DNA from: Neonectria sp. B-13
Lineage: Eukaryota > Ascomycota > Sordariomycetes > Hypocreales > Nectriaceae
DNA length: 64,000 nucleotides
NCBI GenBank assembly: GCA_002682825.1
Contig: NOKP01000002.1
Coordinates: forward strand, 997,132 to 1,061,131
Reading direction: 5' to 3'
Below are positions 1 through 10,700 of the stretch, piece after piece. The position numbers and the translations under genes are program-made. Numbering within the stretch: position 1 is the first letter of the stretch; each line of letters starts with the position of its first letter. The notes beneath the pieces are model-generated. The model ran no database searches, had not been told where the DNA came from, and saw only the letters and a program-made list of their open reading frames with translations.

Positions 1-1
1 G

Positions 2-2086
2 ATAGTTCTCACGCCAGAACCTGAAGATAATTGGGACCAATGCCAACTGGTCTTAGAAGGCCACGAAAGACTAGTATACTCGGTCTCGTTTTCGCCTGAC
101 TCAAAGCTCATAGCCTCGGGCGGTGGCGATAGTGTTGTGCGGCTCTGGCGAAGCGATGATGGCGAATGCATCCACCACCTCCAGAGCCATAGAATGAAGC
201 TTGGAAATCCATGGAATTTAGTATTCTCACCAGACTCTAAACTTGTGGCATCACTCTATGGTGGTAAACATATGAAGATATTGCGCACTAAGGACGGTGT
301 TTGCACACAGATGCTCGAAAGCGACCGGGAAGTCCTCTCAGTGGCATTTTCATCCGACTCAAAACTGATTGCCTTGGCACTTTGTGATCAAACTGTCAAG
401 CTCTGGCGACTAGATAATGGGGAGTGCACCCGAGTTTTCAAAGGCTTCGACGACAAAACAACATCAGCGGTCTTCTCACATGACCTCAAAGTCGTGGCTT
501 TCACCTCCATTGTCGTTTCACCTGGTATAACCCAGAGTGTACCGGCCCCTACGCTTGTGCGACTCTGGAGAGTGGATAATAGCGAGTGCATTCAAGTGGT
601 TGAAAGTGATGACATGCAAAAACCCGAGGTTGTGGCATTTTCACATGATTCTAAGCTCATTTATTCGGTCTCCAAAACGAGTATATGGCTGTGGCGAATC
701 GATAGTGGCGAGTGCATTCAACTACTTAAGGGCCAGCGGGAATATGGGAATTTTTTGGCCTTTTCACACGACTTGGGGCTTGTAGCTTCAGCGACACGTG
801 ACGGCACTATACGGCTCTGGCGCAGAGATGATGGCGAGTGCATCCAAGTTCTCAAGGGCCATGTCAAAACAGTGACATCGGTTGCATTCTCGAAAGACTC
901 AAAGCTTATAGCCTCGGTCTCCTTTGATAAGACTGTACGGCTTTGGACAGTCAAAAATGGCGAGTCAACCAGAACGTCTCAAGGTCATGAAGGCGCCGTG
1001 AACTCAGTTGTGCTCTCGCATGATTCGAAGCTTATAGCTTCATCCGCTCTTGACCAGGCCGTTCGGCTCTGGCTAGCTGAGAGTGGCGAGTGCATCCACA
1101 TACTAAAGGGCCACGAAGAGCGAGTGTGTGCACTAGCCTTCTCGCATGACTCGAATCTCTTAGCTTCGGTCTCTGAAGATTACCTCCTGAGGCTTTGGCG
1201 AACCGACAGCGGCGAGTGCATTCAAGTTCTTAGCAGAGACCGTATTGGAGCTTTTGGGTATCCGCTAGTTAGATTCTCGCATGATTCTACCCTTGTATTA
1301 TCAGGGTCTTTTGATTCGACTGTCATCGTCTGGGAAGTCAGCACCGGCAAGTGCATCCAAGAACTACAGGGTCATGAGGCCTATGTGAAATCAGTTGCGT
1401 TTTCACATGACGCAAGACTAATAGCCTTAGGATCTGACGATGGGACCGTGCGACTATGGCAAGTTGATAGCGGCCAGTGCATCCGAGTGATGGATGACCA
1501 TAAAGCCCGGGTGGAATCAGTACTGTTCTCACCGGACTCGACACTGATAGCTTCGACCGCTATCGACGGGACTGTGCGCCTGTGGCAAACTGCTAGTGGA
1601 GAATGTGTTCAAGTGCTTGAGGGCAGCGGTAAAATCGTCTGGGATGATGGTTCCTTAACGGCATTCTCGTCGGATACAAAACTTGTTGCGTCAGTCTTCC
1701 AGGACACGGTGCGGGTCTGGCAAACTGAGCGTGGAGGGTGCCTTCAAGAGGTGTCCGGCATTCGGGCAACTTACCTTCAGTTCGACCACGAGAATTCAAG
1801 GCTCTCAACAGATTTTGGCGCCATATCTATCCAAAGCGCACTTTCATCCACTACGAAAACACACACGCCTTTCACTGACTGCCTATCCGGTTTTGGGATT
1901 AGTGAAGATCGCTGCTGGATTTTATGGCAGGGAATCCGAATCATGTGGTTACCGCCAGAGTTTCGCCCCGGTTGCTCAATTGTCACAGGATCAACTGTGG
2001 TACTTGGTTGCGCGTCAGGAAGGGTGATTGTCATGAAGTTCAAGAACGTTGAGCCACTCGACAGATTGGTTCATGGGGCTCTATAG
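2..2086 (+). CDS. WD40-repeat C-terminal region of an NLR/HET-E-like protein (5' partial)
   Basis: The frame is open from base 2, so the gene begins outside the window; it ends at TAG 2084-2086. About 695 codons are visible. They hold about 13 WD40 repeats of ~42 residues following the pattern GH-x-VxSVxFSxDSKLIAS-x-DxTVRLW-x-GECIQVL. Repeats 2-5 and 10 are degenerate, with GH or WD positions lost and spacer insertions. After the last repeat comes a ~125-residue tail with 'WLPPEFRPGCS' and 'VLGCASGRVIVMKF'. From memory, such tails close the WD40 part of fungal NACHT-WD40 proteins related to heterokaryon-incompatibility NLRs. The propeller is the presumed ligand-sensing domain, and the NACHT ATPase and N-terminal effector would lie upstream. 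Seen: repeats and tail. Inferred: the NLR architecture, because no NTPase motif is in the window. A plain WD40 protein remains possible. Confidence 0.85.
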   Translation: MVLTPEPEDNWDQCQLVLEGHERLVYSVSFSPDSKLIASGGGDSVVRLWRSDDGECIHHLQSHRMKLGNPWNLVFSPDSKLVASLYGGKHMKILRTKDGVCTQMLESDREVLSVAFSSDSKLIALALCDQTVKLWRLDNGECTRVFKGFDDKTTSAVFSHDLKVVAFTSIVVSPGITQSVPAPTLVRLWRVDNSECIQVVESDDMQKPEVVAFSHDSKLIYSVSKTSIWLWRIDSGECIQLLKGQREYGNFLAFSHDLGLVASATRDGTIRLWRRDDGECIQVLKGHVKTVTSVAFSKDSKLIASVSFDKTVRLWTVKNGESTRTSQGHEGAVNSVVLSHDSKLIASSALDQAVRLWLAESGECIHILKGHEERVCALAFSHDSNLLASVSEDYLLRLWRTDSGECIQVLSRDRIGAFGYPLVRFSHDSTLVLSGSFDSTVIVWEVSTGKCIQELQGHEAYVKSVAFSHDARLIALGSDDGTVRLWQVDSGQCIRVMDDHKARVESVLFSPDSTLIASTAIDGTVRLWQTASGECVQVLEGSGKIVWDDGSLTAFSSDTKLVASVFQDTVRVWQTERGGCLQEVSGIRATYLQFDHENSRLSTDFGAISIQSALSSTTKTHTPFTDCLSGFGISEDRCWILWQGIRIMWLPPEFRPGCSIVTGSTVVLGCASGRVIVMKFKNVEPLDRLVHGAL

Positions 2087-2301
2087 GTCGAAGGATTGGA
2101 GTTAAGTACCAAAGCCTTGGGTGCCCCTCCAGGCGTGCTACTGCATTCATCGAGTGGAATATCGGGGCTGTGATATGGTGACTTCTGGGTAGGGAAAGGT
2201 CTCTTGGGTACCTTATGAAGGAATATTTCAAAAGTTTAGTCCTAAGAAAAAGCAATTATGCCATTAGCCCTGGGCTAAGTACACTAAGTACTTTATCTAT
2301 T

Positions 2302-2341
2302 AGTTAAGGCCTAACCTAATAGTAGGCTAAAGACCTTAACT
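2302..2341. repeat. Short inverted repeat (8-bp arms)
   Basis: The arms AGTTAAGG (2302-2309) and CCTTAACT (2334-2341) are perfect reverse complements separated by 24 bases of CCTAA/TAGGC-rich sequence. It could form a weak hairpin downstream of the WD40 gene. No function can be assigned, and a chance occurrence is possible. Confidence 0.35.
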
Positions 2342-3042
2342 GGCCTAATACCCCTAAATATGTAGATGACCTAGTGGATGACTTGTAATTGTTGGGCAAT
2401 ACAGCTTGTGTTTTGTAAGGATTGAGGGATATGGTATCTCTAGTGTGTGACAGACTTTGAAATGCCCCTTTGTACCTGACCCTGTCCCCTCCTGTATTGA
2501 GGAATCTAAGGGGCGCGTTTGTTTTATGTGACAGTGTGGGAAGTCCGGACGCGACGTTCGTTGCAAAGTGCATTGTCTTGTCCTAATATACAAGCAACTC
2601 CTAGGTGTCACAGGTATGTTTAAAATAAAGTAAAAACCCCCGATTGAGCTTTTGTAGATATATTATGAACGAGGTCCGGACGACTCTAGGGTACTTCGGA
2701 TGGGTCGGATATACTTATGCTTAACCGGATCTAGCCATGCCGCCGACAACTAACTAGATGGCGGGCTGCAGCCGCAAGCGAGGCCTGCTTCACGCCCGTT
2801 TCACGTTAAATTAAACTACACCGCAGCAGGGACGGAACGGAACATTGTTTCCACAAATGTATGGAGAAGAGCCCCTGTAGCGTTGTTTCGCTTCGACGAC
2901 GAGAAAGGCGGCTATCTACTGTCTACACGCAGACCGTTAGGGTGCCATTGCTAAGACCGAGCCAAGACATGTCCTGGAGAGTTGAAATACTCACCGGCGT
3001 CCCAATTATTCGATGTTTCTGACTTCTCAGTATCCTCACCTT

Positions 3043-3124
3043 CATTTCTCGTGACCAGTTCACCCTTTATTCCACTCGTTAATTTGTCCTTCGTTTCTGT
3101 TGCTATTTCTTCCACTTTTCGACA
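3043..3124 (+). promoter_or_regulatory. Pyrimidine-rich leader and start context of the DUF1996 gene
   Basis: A C/T-rich stretch with several TTC/TTCC runs leads directly into GACAATGC, which has A at -3 of the start codon. CT-rich tracts just upstream of the start are common in expressed filamentous-fungal genes. No clear TATA box was seen close by. Confidence 0.4.
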
Positions 3125-4124
3125 ATGCAGTCGCTTCTCCTCCTCCTCGCCGGCGCTGGCGCCGCTTCCGCCTACACCATCACCGAGGTCGACCGCTTCA
3201 TGTACAAGAACATCGACCCGATTGTGTTCCCGGGCGAGTACGGCAAGAGCCACATGCACAGCTTCTTCGGGTCCGACGCCGTGACGGCCAACACGACGAC
3301 GTCTGCGGAGCTACAGGCCGGCTGCTCCACCGCCCAGAACCCCAACGACTACTCGATTTATTGTGAGTTGCTGGATCTATGTGTGAGGTTATCATGGAAC
3401 CTGTCAGTGGCTAATGATTTGTTCAGGGGTCCCTACCCTCTACCTCCGAAACGACGCCGGCACCGAGCCTATCCCGGTCAACCGCTTCAGCGCCTACTAC
3501 GTCTCCATTGAGAACGCCGAGGTCGCCATCCCACAGGATTTCCAGGCTGTCGCCGGCAACGTGTCGGCCGTCGACCAAGCCGGCGTCGACGCCCTCACCG
3601 GCGTCTCGTGGTTCTGCGAAGGCGACGCCACCGAGGAGAACAAGGACCTCGCCGCCTTCCCCACGAAGACGTGCTCGACCCATCTCCAGACCCTGCTGCT
3701 CTTCCACGACTGCGTCAACGAGCAGACTCTCGAGAGCGCCTACTCGGGCACGCACAACTGGAACGGCGACTTCAAGCCCGCCAACCGCTGCCCCTCGGGC
3801 ATGAAGCGTATCCCCCAGCTGCGCTTCTCCATCCGCTACGACCTCCGCACCGCCCTGCCGCAGGGCTGGTCCGGCGAGGCGCCCTTCGAGCTCGCCTGCG
3901 GGTCGTCGTACTGCTCGCACGGCGACTTCATCAACGGGTGGCTGCCCGAGGCCGCCGAGAACATGCTGCTGGCCAACGACAAGCGCGAATTCGCCGGCGT
4001 CGACGGCCCCGCAGGAGCGTACAACGCCGGTTCTCTTTGCGGCGCCGAGAATGCCGTCGATGCGGATCCTGAGCATGGTACCAGTGACTACGAGGAGAGC
4101 AAGGCTATCCTGGCCGGAAACTAG
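3125..4124 (+). CDS. Secreted DUF1996-family protein, two exons (311 aa)
   Basis: Exon 1 is 3125-3362 and exon 2 is 3427-4124 (stop TAG 4122-4124). The intron splits a TGG codon, giving residues DYSIYW|VPTLYLRND across the junction, which restores a continuous domain of 311 residues. Residues 1-16 (MQSLLLLLAGAGAASA) form a signal peptide ending in ASA, so the product should be secreted. The family signature is present: DPIVFPG (31-37) followed by H43-x-H45 and a GSDAV segment, and near the C terminus HGDFINGW (244-251). Several Cys residues (FHDC, RCPSG, LACGSSYC) suggest disulfides. DUF1996 is a fungal extracellular family with no established reaction; His-rich motifs make metal binding possible, but that is inference. 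It is convergent with the giant minus-strand gene downstream. No transmembrane segment or GPI signal is seen after the core. Confidence 0.88.
3363..3426 (+). other. Spliceosomal intron of the DUF1996 gene (64 nt)
   Basis: The donor GTGAGT is at 3363-3368, a branch-like GCTAATG lies near 3410-3416, and the acceptor is TTCAG ending at 3426. Splicing here joins the two coding phases exactly. Reading through instead runs into a divergent, non-family sequence. Confidence 0.9.
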
Positions 4125-4705
4125 GAAGGTTCCCGGAGCTGAGAGGCGGAAATATGGTTGCCAGGCAAGCGTGGCCATGGGCATCTGTGTAAGTTAATAG
4201 ACAGCTTGCGTCTTCATTGTACATGTATATCATTGCCTGCGTAGGTAGGGAACCCAGGTTGAGAACAAACTATTGTATTAAAAATCGAGTCCACTAGGTG
4301 TGAGAACGATGAGTGCTAACGAGAGAAAGGGCCATCGTGTGGCCCGACTACTACTAAAACATTAAAGAATCCACCGAATTATAACATCGGCTGAGCGAAT
4401 GTGAGGGTGGTACAGCCAACCAGCCCTATCCTGAACGATGCCCGGGAACTCCTCCGCTTGCTGGTACAGAGGGGAGCCTTGTAAATGTTGGCTCCAATTC
4501 CAAAGTGAGTGTATGAGATAGATAAGAAAAGAGAAACAATCAACGGGGTGTTTTGACAAATTTGACATGGTAAGGAAAGAAGAAAAAGGACAAGACAAAA
4601 AGGAGAGGAAAAAAAGGAAAAGGGGGTCGCGGGAGTGCGACGTATAAGTGGATGGATGGACCGGGGTCTGCCATGTGTCGCAAGGAGATCTGCCGGGAAG
4701 ACAGT
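4125..4705. other. Convergent intergenic region with a polypurine tract
   Basis: These 581 bases separate the 3' ends of the plus-strand DUF1996 gene and the minus-strand giant gene. They should hold both 3' UTRs and polyadenylation sites. A TGTACATGTATAT element near 4218-4230 could serve the DUF1996 transcript. From 4569 to about 4628 the plus strand is almost all purine (GGAAAGAAGAAAAAGG-type), so the giant transcript would carry a polypyrimidine run just after its stop codon. No gene is seen. Confidence 0.55.
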
Positions 4706-7700
4706 CTATGTGCAGATTCCGAGAAGACAGATGCAAATCCTGGTGATGGCACAGATTCCGACAGAGAGACAGTCATTGGTGGTATTGCATTGGCGGGTTT
4801 TGCAGATGCCTCCAGTCGCGCATGTCATGCCAGTGCCGCACTGAGCGTCGGTAGTACAGATACCACAGGCGCCGGCGACACAGGCTTGGCCGGTGGTGCA
4901 CTGGGAGTTGGCAGTACAGAGACTGCAAGCACCCGCGGTGCAGATCTTGCCAGTCGAAGTAGAACACTGGGCGTTGGTGGTGCAGGCGACGCATTTGCCG
5001 CTGGTACACACGGTGCCGCCGGTGCAACTGGCCGTGCTCGCACAAGGCGGCCCGCAGAGGCCGGCGTTGCAGACCTGGCCGGCCGTCGTACATTGGCTGT
5101 CGAGCGTACAAGCGCCACAGGAGCCGAGGATCCCACAGACCTGGCCGGTGTTGCACTCCGAGGATGCCGTACAGATACCGCAGAGGCCGGTCGTGGCGCT
5201 GCAGACCTGGCCGGTAACACAGTCGGCGTTGGTGGCGCAGGCGGTGATACACGTTCCCAAGCTGCAAGCCTTGCCCGTTCCGCACTGAGCACTCGTGGAG
5301 CAGAGGCCGCAGGATCCCGATACACAGGCCAGTCCGGTCGTGCACTGCGAGGTTGCGGTGCAGGCAATACAGTGGCCGGAGACACACACCTGGCCAAGGC
5401 TGCAAGCCGCGTTGGACGCACAGCCAGCAGAACAGACGCCGCTGTTGCACACCTGTCCGGCCGTGGTACATTGTGCGTCCGTGGTACAGGCGCCGCAAGC
5501 TCCGGACGAGCACACTTGGCCGATGTTGCACTGCGAGCTCAGCGTACAGGCGATGCAGCGACCGGCAGAACAGATCTGGCCGCCGCTGCAAGACGCGCTT
5601 GTAGCACAGCCGGCCACACAGAGACCGCTGCTGCAGATGTTGCCGGCGGTTAGACACTGAGCGTCGGCGGTACAGGCCCCGCAGGCGCCGGTGCCTGTGT
5701 TGCAGATTTGGCCGGTGTTGCACTGCGAGGTCAGCGTACAAGGAGTACAGTGACCGGCCAGACAGACTTGACCGGAGCTACAACCCGCGTTGGAAGCGCA
5801 TGCAGCGATACAAGTTCCGCTGCTGCAGACGTTGCCAGCTCCGCACTGCGCATCGAGAGTGCAGGCACCGCACGTGCCGGCCGAACAGACCTTGCCGCTA
5901 TCACACTGAGACGTCGACCCGCAGATTATACAGTGGCCGGACACACAGACTAGTCCGCCGGAGCACTGGGAGTTGGCCGTGCAGGCGGCGGCGCAGAGAC
6001 CGCCGTTGCAGATCTGGCCGGCGCCACACTGGGTGTCCAAAAGACAGTAACCGCAGAGTCCGAGGGCGCAGACCTTGCCAGTATCGCACTGGGAGGTCAG
6101 GGAGCAGTTCACACAGTTTCCAGACTGACAGACAAAGCCAGCAGGACAGTTCGAGTTGGAGGTACAAGCAGCGATACAGGATCCGCCGCTGCAGACCTGG
6201 TCGGTGGCACACTGGGAGGTACTAAGGCATGCCGTACAAGCTCCGAGGGTACAGACCTGTCCGGTGTTGCACTGGGACGCCGCCGTACAGGTTGTACAGC
6301 TTCCGGAAGAGCAGACGCCGGTGCCGCAGTTGGCGTTGGTCGTGCAGCTGGCAACACAGGTCCCCAGAAGACAGACCTTGCCGGAGAGGCACTGGGAATC
6401 GAGTGTGCACAGCGAGCAGACGCCACTGGTACAGACTTGACCGTTTCGGCATTGAGACGTGTTGGTGCAGGTGGTGCAGAGACCCGTCACACCATCCGTA
6501 GAGGTGCAGACACGGCCTCCACCGCAGGCATTGCCGCTGGTGTCGGTGGCATCGCAAGTAGTGGCGCATAGGCCGGTCGAGGTATCGCAGCCCTGCGTGG
6601 CGAGGCACTGCGAGTTGAGCGTACAGAGGCCACAGGTTCCGGTGGAAACGTTGCAGACTGTTCCGGCGTTGCACTGGCCGTTGGTGGTGCAGGTATCGCA
6701 CAGTCCCGTGGCGCGACAGATCTTGCCGCCGGTACACTGCGCGTTCGAAACACACGCGGCGATGCAGGTTCCGCTGCTGCAGACTTGTCCAAGGCCGCAT
6801 TGATCACTAGTACTGCAAGAGCCGCAAGAGCCGCTGATGCAGGCTTGGCCGGTGCCGCACTGAGAGTTGAGCGTGCAGGCACCGCAGTGTCCATTGCCCA
6901 AGCAGGCCTGTCCAGTGCCGCACTGGGCGTTGGACGTGCAAGTTGCGCGACAGGCGCTGTTCTCGCAGTACTGCCCAATGGCACCGTTGCACTGCACGTC
7001 GAGCGAACAAGGACCGCAAGCTCCAAGAACGCAGGCTTGGCCGGTGGTGCACTGGGAGTTGTTGGTACAGGGGAGGCAGAGTCCAGCCTGGCAAATCTTG
7101 CCGCTGCTGCACTGCGAGTTCGATGAGCAGCCGGCGTGACAGACGCCGTTCTCGCAAACCTGGCCGTTGCCATCACACTGAGTCGAGAGGAGACAGGCCG
7201 CACACACTCCGGCGTTACAGACCTGCCCAGTAGCGCAGTCCGAGTTCCCGGTACAGGGGACGCAGATTCCTGCCTGACAGACTCCCCCGAGGGGACATGG
7301 AGAGCTCGCCGAGCAAGCCGGGATACAGAGACCGCTGCTGCAGACGTTGCCGCTGCCGCACTGGGTGCTCGATGTACAGATGCCGCAGGCTCCAGACACA
7401 CAGGCTTGACCGGTGCTGCACTGGGAAGCATCCGTACAGGCGACACAGCGGCCGGCGGTGCAGATTTGACCGTTGCTGCAAGATAGACTTGAGACACAGC
7501 CGGCGGTGCAGATACCGCTGCTACAGATCTGGCCTGCTGTTGTACACTGGCTGTCGGCTGTGCAAGCGCCACAGCTTCCAGAGAGACAGGCCTGTCCGAT
7601 GTTACACTGGGAGTTCTGAGTGCAAGGGACGCAAAGCCCGGCTTGACAGGTTTGTCCAGAGGAACATTGAGAGTTGGTCAGACAAGCCGCATGGCAGATG

Positions 7701-10700
7701 CTAGCCTCGCAGACTTGGCCGAGGCCGCACTGGAGGGACGTGGTACAGGAGCCGCAGGCTCCGGCGTTGCAGATGCGGCCGGTGCCACAGTCCGAGTTGA
7801 GCAGGCAAGGGGCGCATCGTCCAAGTGTACAGACTTGGCCGCCGGTGCATTGGGTGCTGGAAGTGCAAGCAGGTTGACAGATGCCCGAGATACAGACTTG
7901 GCTGGCGCCACATTGGTTGTCCAGAAGACAGGAGCCGCAGAGACCAAGCGAACAGGCCTGACCAGGGGCACACTGGGCCTGGGAAGTGCAGCTGGTGCAG
8001 ACACCAGAGAGGCAGATCTGGCCGGCGAGGCACGAAGCGCTGGATGTACATCCAGGGCCGCATATTCCGAGCGTACAGATGTTGCCAGTTCCACAGTCGG
8101 AGTTCTGGCCACAGGAAGTGCACTGCCCAGACTTACAGGCCTGGCCGAGGGCGCACTGAGAGTTGTCGGTGCAGTCGCCGCAGACGCCGTTGAGGCAGAC
8201 AGAGCCGATGGCACACTGCGCGTTGAGCGTGCAGGCGCCGCAGACTCCAAGAGTACAGACCTGGTCGGCGCCGCACTGGGAGCCAGAAGTACAGGGACGG
8301 CAGACTCCGCTCTGGCAGGTCTGCCCGCCGGTGCAGTCGGCGTTGCTCGTGCAAGCAGGCGTGACGCTGATAACGCAGAGCCCGTTCTGGCAAGCTTTGC
8401 CAATACCACACTGAGCGTCCGAGGTGCAGGCACTGCAGATACCGCTCAGACAGATTTGTCCGTCGCTGCACTGAGCCGGGGAGATACAAAGAGGAATGAG
8501 GTTGGGAAGACAGCTACCGAGCTGGCAGATCTCGTTCGCTGCACACTGGGAGGTCGAAGTGCAAGGAGTGAGGATATTGTTGATACAGAGCCTTTGCTGA
8601 CACGTCTGGCCAGTGGTGCAGTCCGCGTCGGAGCCACAGCCAGGGACGCAGACACCGAGCTGGCACGCACGATTACCGGTACAACCGCTGTTGGCGCGAC
8701 AGCCGGCGAGACAGGTACCAAACTGGCAGATCTGCTCGGAGGCGCAACCCGCATCAGTAGTACACTGTGCCGGGTTGGGGCTGCAGCGTCCAAGAAGGCA
8801 AAGCTCGTTGGCAGCGCATCCCGAGTCCGCGGTACAGGCGCTGGGTCCGTTGTAGACGCAGCTACCGCCGTTGCAGGCACAGAGGCCGAAGAGGCAGAGT
8901 TCGGCACCAAGGACCTTGCCGACACATTGCTGGTCACTGGCACATGCCGTTGAAGGAACCGTGCAAGTGCCGCTCTGACAGACCTCGCCGCCGGCCTGGT
9001 CACAGTTGGCGTCTGAGGAGCAAGTAGGGGTCGTCGAGCCGCCAAGGGTGCAGACGCCGTTGAGGCAGACACAGAGGCCGGGAAGGACACAAAGGTTGAT
9101 GCCGAGCAGGCAGTCGGCGGACGCGGTACAATCCGTATTCGCCACGCAAACACCGCTTTGGCATAGCTCGGTAGCGGCGCAGTTGGCGTTGCTAGAACAC
9201 TGCGGGATGCCGGGGTCTAGTGCGCAGACGCCATCGGTGCAGACACATAGACCCATGATGCAGAGGCCGACACCCAGGAGACAGTCGTTCGAGCTGCTGC
9301 AGCCAGTGGTAGAGATATCAGTGGTGCAGAAACCGACAGTGCAGACCTGGTTCTCGCCGCAGTCGGCCTCGGTCTCACAAGTAAGGGAACGGGGAGCACA
9401 AATGCCAAGGGCACAGAACTCCTGATTCGTGCAGTCACTATCAGAGGCACACTGATCAGGAGTTGCGGGGACACAGAAGCCCAAGGCGCAGACCTCATCG
9501 GCGCCGCAGGTGCTACTGGTAAGGCATGGTGCAAGAGTCGACACACATAGGCCAGCCAGACAGATTTCGTTGTTTGTAGTGTCGCAGTCGCTGTTGGCGC
9601 TGCAGTCGAGAACAATAGTAGGGAGGCAGACTCCAAGCGTACATTGCTCGTTCTGGCCACATTCGCCGTTGGTCTGGCAGCCGGTAAGATCGCCTGGAAG
9701 GCAAACGCCGTTTGTACAAACCTGGTCGGCCAAGCAATCCTCCGTAGCGGTACAGGTGTTGAGAACTTGGGGGAAGCAAAGACTGCCTGTGCATATAAAG
9801 CCTGAGCCACAGTCATCGCTGACTGTGCAGGCTGGGAAGGATAAGGGAAGACAGAGACCGGCCCGACAAACATTGGTGCCAGAACAGTCCGAGTCGAGGG
9901 TGCAAAGAATTGAGAGAGGCACGCATAGTCCAGCCTCGCAAGTTTGGCCGTCGCGGCATTGGAGGTTGTTTTCGCAGCCGGTGAGCACGCCAGGTAGACA
10001 AATTCCCAGCCTACAAACCAGGCCCTCGCCGCAAGAAGCATCCGTTTCACAGGTAGGGAGCACCTGAGGAATACATACACCAACGACACAAACCTCGCGG
10101 TCCCCACAGTCCGCATTTGCAGTGCAGGCACCGATGCTGCCGGGGAAGCAGACGCCAGAGAGACATGTTTCTCCGGTGCTGCAGTCGGTATTCGCCGTGC
10201 AGGTGGGCAGAAGCTTGGGGATGCATATACCGCCGATGCAGGACTGCTCGGTAGTACAGTCGGTATCGGCCGTGCAGGTGTTAACGACCCGGGGAATACA
10301 ATAACCAAGTCGGCAGACTTCAGTCGCATCGCAGTTCGCGTCGATTGTACAGGTGGTGAGAAGGTCGGGGAGACAAATCCCAGCCACACATGTCTGGCCG
10401 GCGGTACACTCAGTATTTGTCTGGCATCCGCCGAGAACACTGGGAAGACAGACTCCTGATGTACAGGTCTGGCTTTCATCACAATCAGACGACTCGAGGC
10501 AAGATGGGAAAATGGTGGGCAGACAGACACCCGCGGTGCAAGTCTGGCCAGTTCCACAATCGCTGTTGCCGGCGCAGACGACCGTATTCCGAGGAATACA
10601 GACACCCAGCCTGCAAAGGTCGGAAGAACTACAGTCCGCATCGGATGCACAAGTAGGGAGTATACTAGGGAGACAGACTCCACTAGTACACACTTGGCCG

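Larger units (their letters stand above)
2087..3124. other. Intergenic region between WD40 gene and DUF1996 gene
   Basis: I see no convincing gene in this 1-kb stretch; its open frames are short and lack recognisable domains. From about 2220 to 2400 the sequence becomes AT-rich with repeated CCTAA/TTAGG-like words, and it contains an 8-bp inverted repeat (see separate entry). An AT-rich run lies near 2618-2636. The last ~80 bases before 3125 are pyrimidine-rich and are probably the leader of the next gene. Confidence 0.6.

Noticed and set aside
2281..2360. CCTAA/TTAGG-rich words suggesting telomere-derived sequence
   Set aside because: They are not in tandem TTAGGG register and are too few.
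3423..4184. Minus-strand 253-codon frame opposite the DUF1996 gene
   Set aside because: Shadow of a GC-rich coding exon; no domain, and the plus-strand reading has a signal peptide, a valid intron and the family motifs.
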